Below are positions 11,801 to 23,800 of a stretch of DNA of 64,000 bases, one piece after another. The notes beneath the pieces were generated by a model. That model ran no database searches. It had not been told where the DNA came from and was given only the letters and a program-made list of their open reading frames with translations. The first letter of the stretch is position 1. Each line of letters begins with the position of its first letter. The translations under genes and the position numbers were made by a program. Source of the DNA: Osmia lignaria lignaria. Lineage: Eukaryota > Arthropoda > Insecta > Hymenoptera > Megachilidae. The stretch is from positions 1,178,001 through 1,242,000 of the forward strand of contig NC_135046.1 in the NCBI RefSeq assembly GCF_051020975.1, read 5' to 3'.

Positions 11801-14800
11801 TTCAAGGAAGGGTGGTCTGGTATGCTATGAGTGGAAAAACCATTAAATCGTTCAATATTTGCTAAAATGCAGCCGAACGCAGCATTCGGCAGCCATGTTG
11901 TTTGCTTACAACAGCGTCTGTCTCAATCTTACAGTGTCGAAAATATCATTTTTCTCAACGTATGGTGTTTATTAGCGTTCAAACGGACCAGACCACCCTG
12001 TGGTGAAGTCTACCCGTGGGTGCTATACCCGCGAAAATTTCATTTGTGCAATTATCGAGACGAAAAACGAAATCTACGAAATCGAGTGTCTCTCTCACGC
12101 ATGGCGTATACGTGCATGCTTTCCGTTGATTGTGTGAGTGCACGCATACAGGTCATGGCACAAGGAGTCTGTGCCCTTAACCGCTGGACCAGCAACACCG
12201 TTGGAAATCCTTTCGATTTTTTTATATATATCGCACATAAAGTACTTTCAATAATTCTGGTTTATTAAGTTTTCTAAATTCTTATTGCGTTTCACTGTAC
12301 GTAAAAACATTGAACATTGTATAACACACTTACTTGATAAAGAACAGACGAAAATTCGCAGTACAAGTAACTGACACGCAAAAAACAGCGAAAAACTCAG
12401 TTTTTAATTTTTTTAACTATGGCGCACCTGACCAAAAATTCTAAAAAAAATTGAGAATAATAGTATCGATAATATACACTTATGAAAAAAATATGAATCT
12501 AGATCCGCGACTCCTTCTATATAAAATCGCCATTTTTCCGAATTTTTAGACATTTTTGATTTTTCACGGCTTCAGTTTTCAATCTAAAAATCTGAAAAAA
12601 TTCTGTAATATGTGCCTCAGAAATAGAAATGTCTCTGATTTTTTTCAGAATTTTCGAATGTTATTAAAGCGGAGAAATTGGCCAAAAACCTCGCAATTAC
12701 ATTTTTACCCGTAACTACCCTCCCAGATGAGATACAGGGTTGAAACTTGGCACAGACTAGTTTTTTTTGATAAGCTATCGAATGAGCCATTGCAAGTCGA
12801 ATTTGGTTTGGGGGCACTTTTGACCATCTTATCCGGCTATACCCTTTACTTTCGTTTTTTCCTGTAGAATCTAAATATGTAACGTTTTATAGAAGGTTCC
12901 ATTTAAAATTATAAAGGTACCTCCGCCCCCCATTAAAGAAGAAGGGGGGGCCACTTCATGTTTATGTAGTTAGAAAGGCCCTTCAGATCCATGCAATTTA
13001 AGACCAAGAACTTTAAAATCGATGTCATAATTTTCGAGATATTGAGATGTTAAGTGTTATGTGGGCCACCCTATATATTGGTATCGGTCGTCGTGCTGCT
13101 GCCTACAAAAACAGTAGAAAACCGGCGATCGCACACTAACACCTAAGGTGTAACGCGGACACATACGACAGGTAGAATTCAATGTTAGTTTCGACAGTTT
13201 TTCGAAAATATCTTAAAAACTAAGGCCGAGCAGCGGTTGTATATACAGGAAAAAGTTGTTCAAAATGTTGATTTCTACAACATATTTAAAAATCATCGAA
13301 ATCGGAGGTACCGACCGTAATCTAAATAATTACCAAACCTACTCCCCCCATGATTTCGATGATTTTTAAATATTTTGTAAAATTCGCAATTTTAAGCAAC
13401 TTTTTTCGTCTAATGTAAGCTATATGTCGGACTTGATTAGTTTACAAGATATTCGTGAAGAACTATGAGTACAGTGAAAGCTTTTGATCTGTGGGAATGG
13501 ATCAGTATATTACATTACATTCAATGTAGATATAGTAATACAGTAAAACCTGGATAAGTGCAACCGAGATTGGGACTCAGTGGTTGCATTTATCCAAGCG
13601 AGGTGTCGAATCTCGGGTTTCACGCGACGCCAGCCAAGCCTGAACGTAGAATGAGACAGAGAGTGGGGAAAGAGAGAGGTCCGATGATCAAAGGAAAGAG
13701 CCGAAACGTATCGGTGTGACTAATACTAATTGAATCAAAAAACTTTTTTATTTTTGACTTTTTTTTAATGAAACTTGTACTAGCGCATTGGTGAGATTTT
13801 TGTGATTAAAGTGGTACCAAACACGATATAGTTTGAATTATAATTACTTGCTAAAATTGATGTTAAAAGTTGGCGAAAAGCAAAGGAGAGTTGGAATTGA
13901 AAACCAGCTGCGGTGTCGATTCTGCTTTCAAACGTTGCATATATCCAGTCGAGGTGTCGATTCTGCGTCCATACACATCGTTTGTATTCAGCCGCGATAC
14001 CTATTCTACGTTCGTACACATCATTTAGACAGGCCGTACACCAAAGATGCATCAAACATGCAACATGCAACATGCGATGTAAGGTAAATACCGCGCATAT
14101 AAAATTGTTTAAATTTTTCAGGACTAATTTGCTGCACTGGTTTACGCAATTTAGCAACATGTAACATTTACATTATGTGTTTGATTCATCTTTGGTGTAC
14201 GGCCTGCCTTATACATTGTAACATGGTGGCACGAGTGCCCCCCGTTACAATAATCCAGATTTTCGCTCACTACGCGCTTGTCCCTTAATACCCCTTTCCT
14301 AACCCCTATCCCTTTCTCCCACCCGCCGGTATCGGGTCGGTAGGGGCAACGGAAAGACTGGACAACGATGCTGCCACCCCAACCCCCAGAGGACCCCGTC
14401 CCGAGACCGACGACAACCCTTCAGCCCCCTACAAAAGGACACCGTGGGACCATCTACCGTCGGGCCCGAGGACCCTCAGCCCGTAGCCAGCATCGCCGGG
14501 CCCGTCAGCCCTACCAATCCCGATCACCGGCCAATCCCCTCTCCAAAAATTCCCTGCGACGGTCTCGTCGTCGCTGCGACCTGGACTGCATGAATTAGCG
14601 CCTAGCGTTTCGATAGCGAGCATTAATTATAGAGTACGATTTGCAGAGTGTGCAGTGTGTGTGTGGCGTGCCCCGGTAATATTGTCCCGCGGATTCGGCA
14701 ACGGTATCTCCGGCCGTGTAATTTGTCCCGGTATAATATTGACCCGCGAATCCGGCCACAGTATCTTCTCCGGCCGTGTATTTCTGCGCCCGGGTATTTC

Positions 14801-17800
14801 TACGCCCGGGTACCCTTCGTTCGCACACGGTACTCCGCGATTTCGTCCAAGCCCCTTCCCTTCCCATTTGTCCCTTTTTAGTCCCATTCTCGAACGCGTA
14901 ATGTAGTGAACTTTCCTGTGAGCCTTGCCGACCCTTGAGATTTCCCTTCCCCCAACAATCCTCCTTGCGCACTCCCCCGCGAAGTATTGTACGGACGTCC
15001 AGGAGGTGCCAGGAGGTGCCACGAGTCCCATCCCCTGTAAAGACCCCGATTATACCCCTTTTCCTTCACTTTTAGATTGCCACAGAGAGTGGCTGGCGCC
15101 CAACGAATTTTGTATTATTGTGTATCGAAAATATAAAGTGACCCCCGCGAACCGAGGATCATAAAATAATTTTTAACAAAAAACAAATCCGACTTCGAAA
15201 TGCACTATGAAGTGTCAAATAATTTCTATTTAATCTATACCAATATTCCATAGCTATTAATAATATCTACTTAATCGTTAAATAGGATACCAAATACATT
15301 TCAAAGTTTTCGGAGGCGGCGCAAAATTAAAAACTTTTCCTCTACTAAGAAGATCCTAACTCGGACGTCGGCAACCTATGATAAATCACCCATTTGATAA
15401 TTTCAAATAAATAATATTCAACGGGAATCAACAAACCCATTCCGAATTAACTATACTGCAGTTCACGAGTGACCGCACTTAACTCGCGCAGCTAGTGACC
15501 TACTGTGGTCTAGGGAGATTTTTAATAGTGCGTGTGATTCCCCTTTACAGCTTGCTTCTTACTTTGCGTTCACATCATTTTTTTCTTGCGACAAATAATA
15601 GGAATTTCATTGTATCGTGAAACTTTACAATATCATCACCGATTATCAATTATCGTATGTCATATATTTCTGCCCGCCATTTATATGGTCGCAAAGTATA
15701 ATAAGAAGCAAGCTGTAGAGGGGAATAACACACGTTATTAAAAATCTCTCTAGACCTAGTGAGCGGCGTGAGTTAAGTATGGTCTCTTGTGAACTGCAGT
15801 ATAGTGCATGTACATCGGGAGGGCTGCTAATTTCTCATACAATCGTTACAATTACAAATGTTTTCAGCCGGACCTATAATTTTTCTCTTACGACTTATTA
15901 ATTACCAAGTTTGCCATACCGCAATCAAATCGTTATTGGCAGCATCGTTTGTTCGGGTATTTTTAATTTTGCGCCGCCTCCGAAAACTTTGAAATGTATT
16001 TGGTATCCTATTTAACGATTAAGTAGATATTATTAATAGCTATGGAATATTGGTATAAATTAAATAGAAATTATTTGACACTTTATAGTGCATTTCGAAG
16101 TCGGATTTGTTTTTTGTTAAAAATTATTTTATTTCACACTTTTTAGTGGAACCTGTAGTATTTTTAGGATAGTGTAAGGTGATTTTGGGTTTCTGTTACT
16201 TAGCTAATAACCATAAACCTAAAAAATATTGACCAAATTTAAATGGTTAATAAACAACAAATTCCATAAATTTTTGCAAGTGGGATCATCACGGATATAT
16301 AGAGTGTCACGCGACTACCTCTACAGCCGAAGAGGGATGATTGCTAAGGTGATTCTAAACAACTTTTTCCTTTTCCAAAATGTTGGTTAAGGCTTGTTTT
16401 TCTAGTTATTAACAAAAAACACCGACCAATCCGAGCGCGTACAGCGCGCGGGCTCAGGGACTGCAATGTCGGCTATGAAAACCGGGCCTGACGTAGGTCG
16501 CAAACGAACGGCTCGGCACCCCGTTGGCATAGCACAATAAAAAAATTGGACGGGTAGAACATTTTTAGTCGTTGTTTAAAATGAATACGGAACCTAATCT
16601 CTTGTCGCCTATCATAACGTAAAAAAGGAAATTCTAAGGATTCTAAACAACAAATAAAAATGATTGAAATGGAATAATTAATAAACGTTTGAATTGGAAG
16701 CCACGTTAATGATGAAAAATGTGACAACAATATAAATGAAGCTTTCGCATTCGTTCGTAAATTAACCTACTACGCTGAAAGCAGATAATTATCACTGGGA
16801 ATCGAGGAAACACGTTCGGTAGAACAGCAATTTTCATGATCGGGCCAGTGAACTCCCCTCATTTATTGCACTTAGGTGTGAATGATAGGCGAGGTGTTTG
16901 CTCATCGAATGTCCAGAATCGACACAGTGATCTAGTGGGAATTATTTGCTTTCAGCGTAGCAAGTTAATTTAGAAACGAATGGGTAAGTTTCATTTAAAT
17001 TGTTTTCAAATTTTGCATCATTAGTGTAACCTTTAATTCAAACGTTTATTAATTATACCAATTCAAACATTTTTATTTGTTGTTTAAAATCCTTAGAATT
17101 TCCTTTTTTACATTATGACAGGCAATAAGAGATTAGGTTCCATATTCATTCTAAACAGCGACTAAAAATGTTCTACCAGTTCAGTTTTTTTATTGTGCTA
17201 TGCCAACGGGGTGCCAAGCCGTTCGTTCGCGACCAACGTCAAGCCCGGTTTTCGTACCCGACACTGCAGTCCCTGGGACTGCGCTCTATCCGCGCTCGGA
17301 TTGGTCGGTGTTTTTTGTTATTAACTCGCAAACCAAGCCTTAACCAACAATTTGGCAAAGGAAAAAGTTGTTTAGAATCCCCTTAGCAATCGTCCCTCTA
17401 CGGCTGTCGAGGTAGTCGCCTGACACCCTGTAATTCCTACTAAATATGAAAGGTATCATCGTGAACGATACATTCCTTGCAGAGTAACATGAAGGCGTAG
17501 ATTTTTTGCTATAATAGTAGTTATTAACAAATTCAATACATTTTTGCAAGTGAGATCATCGCGCACATACCTCCTACTAAATGTGAAAGGTTTCATCACA
17601 ATCGGTACATTCCTTGCAGCATAAACGCCAGAAGACATAAATGAAGTATTACGTTTTTTGCGACATAAGTCGTTAGGAATGAAAAAATACAAATATTTTT
17701 TTGCGAGACCAATCGGGAAATATACTCTACAAGATGCAAAATTTTGTATTCGATTGGTCCATCCGTCTCACGGTAATCGGTGAAAAATATAAGTCAAGCA

Positions 17801-20800
17801 TTACGTTTTTTGCAAAAAAATCGTTAACAATGAAAAAATGCAAAATGTTTTTTTAACGGGACCAATCGGGAGACATACTCTACAAGATGCAAAATGTTTC
17901 GTTCCGATTGGTCCATCCGTCTCGGCGTAATCGGTGAACATACATAAAAAAAAAAAAAAAAAATAAAAAATAAAAAAATACATACACACCGAATTGAGTA
18001 TCCTCCTCCTTTTCGAAGTCGGATAAATAACATATGTAGCCGAGGTGTCAATTCTATGTTGTTTATTCTATTATTATTGTTTATTTATTCTATTATCATT
18101 CTGTTATTACTGTTAGCTTATAAATTACTTTAATTTTCAATAGGAAGAAACTGTCCGCTTTCATGGAAATCACGGGCTATTCCTAACATCATAAAGCACC
18201 TAATTTGCAGCATATTCAGAATAAATAAATAAATGAATATAATTAAAACTATATCGTGTTCGAAAAATCTCACAAATGCGTTAGTAAAAGTTTCATTAAG
18301 AAAAAGTTAAAAATAAAAAAGTTTTATCGTTCAATTAGTATTAGTCACACCGATATTACGATCGGATCATATTACACGGTTTCCTCGCCAAGCGGCTCGG
18401 TTTGGCTTAGGGAATATAACGGGTCAACTTAAAATCAAAGTTAACTATTAATTTCAATAATTTTGACATTGGACTTGCGTGGCCGGCTAAAGGCGGCAGG
18501 AATTTAACCTAACCTACTCTAGGCATATAAGTAACGAAAAAGATTATATTCCGTCAACATTGGTATTAATTATTGTACACAACAAGATTGTCTGCCGTTA
18601 GCGATATTTTATTTTTTCTGTTATTTATGTATGTCTAAGTTAGGTTAGGTTAGGTTACCCTGGCCGGTCATCAAAGAATGGCGGGACCGCGGCTTCGGCA
18701 GGATCATCTACCGGACCACGCAGGTGCTCACCGGGCACGGTTGCTTCAGTGACTTCCTGTGCCGGCTCGATCGCGAGGCGACGGCTGTAAACCACCACTG
18801 CGGGGAGGGGCGGGACTCCGCGCAACACACACTGGAGCACTGTCCAGTATTCGCGCGGGCCCGTCACGCCCTCCAGTGCGAGTTAGGAGTGGATCTCTCG
18901 CTGGCGAGCGTTGTGAGAAACATGCTCGCCGGCGAGGATCAGTGGCGGGCGATGACCTCCTTCTGTGAGGAGGTCATCGCCCTGAAGGAGGAGATGCGTC
19001 GGTGGAGGCCCCTCGACGGCGCCTTTAGCTGAGAAGGACGGGGTGGTGGGCCTTGATAACTCTACCCACCGCCCCCAACAGGATTAGGGGGGAGCTTCGG
19101 CTCCTCCCCAAGGAAGATGTAGTGGAGGGAGGCTCCGGCCTCCCCCAGGGTGATAGGCCGAAGGGGGAGGGAAGGGGCTTGCCCATGGAGCCTCTGGGCC
19201 ACAGGTGGTCGGGGCTGGGGCCCCGGTCCCCAGTGCACACGAACCGAGGAGTAGCCGGCGTCGGGCGCGACCTCCGGCATTGGCGGAGTTGGCACGTAGG
19301 GGGAGGATCAAAGGTTAGACCCTCCCCCGAGATGGGACGCAAACGCGCCAAGGGTGAGGGGGTCACGGAGTGTTCGTCAGAGGTCCCGGGGCCCTTCCTC
19401 AAGCCCAGTGCAGGCCACCGTGGGGGTTTTGGCAGGTAAGAATCCTGCACTACCCCCGGCCCCTCCCCGGGGGGAGGTGTCTTATAGAAGATTTCCCCCA
19501 CGAAAAAAAAAAAAGGTTACTCTAAAATTCCGATCGCCTTTAGGCCAGCTACGCGAGTCACATGTTGTAATTTGAATTTTTCGTTCACCCGTAGCATAAC
19601 TAGGAGCCCGACCAAATGGTGATGTTTAAGCTGGGCACAGACGAGCGCAACGCGGCATGGAACGAACATATTTGGACGAATATTTGTTTGTTTGAACGGT
19701 AGCGCGAACATGTCACGCGGCAATACCGTAATGCCGCACAACGAACCAATTTTTGTCGATCTTTTCCGCGAACACAAAGGGATTCCGTGCCGCAGTGTGG
19801 ACGGTTTTCTGCGGGTTTGCCGCGTTCGAGCCCAGGTACCGAAAACAATGAACTGATGGCGAATGCGTGTTGAAAACCGCGGCGCGTTCGTCTGTACCCA
19901 GCTTTATAGAAACGGTAGGCAAGCGAGCCGGCGCACAGTGGGACAAAACGGCTTTCGGCGATCAAAAGTTGATTTTCGTGAATTCGAAAATTGAAAAACT
20001 AATTACATACATCAATAGAGAATAAACTGTAGTTTAACGTAGTGTAATCCGTTTTTTCATATTTCTTTCCGTTTTGCCGTGGTTCGCACTCAAAGTCAGT
20101 AGAAATTCGTCAAGATGAAACGCTGATAATATTACCCATAACTTCAATGTACGATTCTAATGAATTTTACTCAGAAAGATACAATTCAAATGAATGATAA
20201 AGTTTACTAGGATAGTATAGATTCTATTCAGTACATAAAGTAAGTTAAAATGTTAACAACTTTTTAAATAATAGGATCTGATTGAAACGAAGTACATTTA
20301 ACTAAAATCTCAACTTTGCGTTTGATTTTAAAAAAATGTGTGCACTTGTGCGGGGTTTCATTATTACTGTAGTAAAGAGTGAACCTTCCTCTATCAGAAT
20401 CAGAAAAAAACGGCTGCCCCAACCTGCCACTGCTCAAAAAAATGACGATTGAAATAAATTATACCCATCTTGGCCGCAGCGCACGATGATGGAAAAGCAG
20501 TACCAGATACGATTATTATCCAGTTAACTGCATTCGACGTGTATATTCGTTACCCAAAACTTTATTTCGGCCTTGCAATATGCCATAATAAATTTTCATA
20601 ATTGTCGAAACTATTTTCACGAATGATTTGGTATAGATCATAATAAATATAAATAAATATATTATAATAACACATGTCTTGTCATTTTTTAATTATTAAA
20701 TCCGTTCCTATTATAGTTATTAATAGTTCTGAGTCAAATTTTTGTTAAATGACATAAAATATGTCTTACAAGTGAAGGATATTGAACGCGTTATACTTTA

Positions 20801-23800
20801 TACGTGAATATTTTGACACCCTGTAGTTCAATATGATTTATATTGGTACAACTTAAGTACCATAATATAGGAAAAGACTTCCCAAAATTTCATTAAAATA
20901 TTTCCAATAGAACCGAAGTTACAGAATTTTGATCGCCGAAAGCCGTTTTGTCCCACTGTGCGGCGCACACGGCCGCGTGCGCATACATATAGCCAGGATT
21001 CGCTGAGTAGTAACAATATTCTTTCGCAAATATCTCGCCAACTAATAGAGTCCGACATATACATAGCTTAGAGAAAAAAAGTAGCTTATGTTGTCATATT
21101 TTACAACATATTTAAAAATCATAGAAATCAGAGGGAGGGTAGCTCTTCTACAAGTTCATCTAATATTGTTGCAAACTTGCTATATGAAATAATATACTAT
21201 AAGATTTTAACATCATTTAAACATTTGTAACTATAAATTTTACTGTATATAATGTTAAAATTTTTCGGTATCATACAGAGTCTACCATTTATCTCGCAAC
21301 CCATGAGCGCGCAAATTGATAAAAATGGCAACAGCGCAAAAATTCTAGAGATGTAAAAGTTGGTAATTGATTCGGGATACGAGTACACCGAGTTTCATCG
21401 AACTTGTCGCGGCGTGTGAAACTAACACATATTCACGCCGGAGAGCCGATTGGCGAGGGGCACGCGAAGGAGAGATTGCAGCCAATTGACTGCCGTTGTG
21501 AATATGTGTTAGAGTCACACGCCACGACAAGTTCGATGAAACCCAATGTACTTGTATCCTGAATCGAATCTCGGACCACAGTTCAGTTGATTACCAATTT
21601 AACTGTACGGTTTTTACATCTCTCGAATTTTAGCGCTGTTGCCATTTTCATCATTTTGCGCGCGCATGGGTTGCGAGATAGATGGTAGACCCTGTATAAC
21701 CTTTTAAATAAATTTCTAGAATAGAATAATACTTTTTGTTTAAAACTATATTTTTTTTCAAAATACAATATTCTTTTCATAAATTAAATACACCTATTTT
21801 AAGAAGTTCATTTAACTTACCCAAGCGAATTATTTTCATTTGTTTCCTGAATTTTATCTATAGTTTGTACATTATTTGTACTCTGTATTGTACAGCCAGA
21901 CTTACTTTGTTGACTATGCACAGAGAATTTTTGCATCTGCGATGGATACATACTTTTAGAAGTAATTTGCGTTGGAGGAGCAATTCCATTCTTTTCGTAA
22001 TATTTTTGTAGATCAACAGTTACGCTCTTTGTAATATTGTACGTTTTATATATACCAACAAGGAAATCAGCCAACTCAAACATATTTGATCGTAAAGATA
22101 TAACAATAAACTGTGCATTCTTTGTTCTTTCTTTTATATAATTTCCAACGATTGAAACATTCTTGAAATCCAATGCAGCATCTATTTCATCCATAAAATA
22201 CAAAGGTGTTGGCTTGTAATGATGCAGTGCAAACACAAGAGCTAAAGAACTCAAGGTTTTTTCTCCTCCACTGAGATTACAAATATTTTTCCAAGATTTT
22301 TTAGGTGGTCTTACGCTGAAAGCAATTCCTTCACTAAATGGATCCAATGAATCAACCAATTCCAATTCTGCATCACCTCCTAATGTAATCATCTGATACA
22401 TTTCCTTTAACTTGTCTGTAATAACAGAAAAACCTGCAAGGAACTCTTCAATTCTACGCCGTCTGGCTGTTTCATAAATATCTCTTATCCTGTTACGCTC
22501 AGCTGTTATTTTTTCTAACTCTGCTGCACGCTTCAAATACAATTCATCCTTTTCTCTGTACTCATGAATTAATTGCATATTTGGAATTTCTGTGGGCAAC
22601 CTCTTCTTCATTCTGTGTAAATTATTCGAAATAACTTTCTCATCTGTTTCATCAAATTCTTTCTCTGTCAATTCTTTTAATTCTTCCAGACTTTCCCCAG
22701 GTATTGCTTGAAGTTTTAATGCAGATATTCTTCTTGTTAAATCTGGAATTCTTTGCATTAACTCTTTGATCACACTCTTGCATTCTTTTAATTTTTGATC
22801 CAAATCTATTTTAACTGCTTTCATTTTATTTTCTGTGGTTTGTAAAACGTTTAATTCTTCTTTTAGGGATGACGTAAATTCATCTCTTTCTGCCAACTGC
22901 TCTGTAAATTCATCGAGTTCTTTCAAATACTCTTTTCCTTGTTTCTCTAATTCCTGTTTTTCTTTTTCAATCTCACGCAATCTTTGTTCAGAGGTATGCA
23001 CATCATTCTCTAAACTCTCTATTCGCTGCTCAAGTTTCTTTACATTTCTCTCCGCAGTTTTAATCGCGACTTGTAATCTACAGATTTCGCCTTTAGTCGT
23101 ATCAATTAATTTATTTAAATCAGCTATCTTTTTCTGCTGATTTTTCACCCTGACCCCTGATAATTCTTCTATTTTGGTATTGATACTTTTTACTTCTCTC
23201 TCAAGAGTGTTTGAATTTTCTTTCACCTTTTCGAAATGCTTTTTAGTAGCCTTCATCGTTTTCTGTAACTCCGCAACTTTTTTAGGGTTCGATACTGAAT
23301 CCTTAACCTTCTTTTCCTGAATTTTGATCTGCGTTAGTAATGATGGTTTCTGTTCCTCAAGCGCCTTTACTTCAATCTCTAACTTTCCTTCACTGATCTT
23401 CATATTCCTTAAATTCACATTTAGAGTATGAATCTGCTGTTCTAAAACCTGAGATCTAGCTCTAAGCTCATTGCACTTCTCATTGGCTTTGTTTAAATCT
23501 GTTTGCAACCTTTCAATGTCAACAGAGGATAGTTCGTTCCTCACTAGTTTATGCCCCATTCTGCCTTTCATGGCTGACCTTCCGCCCCCACTCATCGTTC
23601 CAGATAATTCTATTAATTCGCCTTTTAGCGTGACTACTCTGAAACGCTGCCGGCCATACGCAATTCGCGTTGCCTCGTCTAAATCATTTGCTACTAATGT
23701 ATCTTGCAGACTGTAGTAAAATGCGGGTAATATTCTCTCATCGTCAATACGTATCAGGTCAAACAATCTTGAAACATTTTCAGGAGTTTGTATTTTTTGT

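Larger units (their letters stand above)
9004..21820 (-). other. SMC4 intron 7 (12.8 kb transposon cluster)
   Basis: The donor GTAAGT is at 21820-21815, with the acceptor AG at 9005-9004 just upstream of the last exon; the split glycine codon (GG then A) restores frame. Nearly all recognisable content is repeats, mostly palindromic elements without genes, plus one R1/TRAS-like 3' fragment in opposite orientation to SMC4. No host exon is evident inside. Stretches at 9010-9220, 12280-12680 and 20300-20900 show no feature beyond AT-rich sequence. Confidence 0.85.

Noticed and set aside
13780..14160. 126-codon minus-strand ORF
   Set aside because: Made of minisatellite-like units of the pogo-like element G; no conserved motif.
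18640..18657. A telomere or chromosome end
   Set aside because: Only three and a half TTAGG units, inside a gene, with unique sequence on both sides.
19025..19501. 158-codon minus-strand ORF in the R1-like tail
   Set aside because: It overlaps the GC-rich 3' UTR of a LINE and its frame is explained by low stop-codon density in GC-rich DNA.
22835..23716. Open frames on the plus strand opposite SMC4 exon 7
   Set aside because: They mirror a strongly coding minus-strand exon with clear SMC4 motifs; their sequence is the usual Ser/Cys/Phe-rich shadow of a coiled coil.
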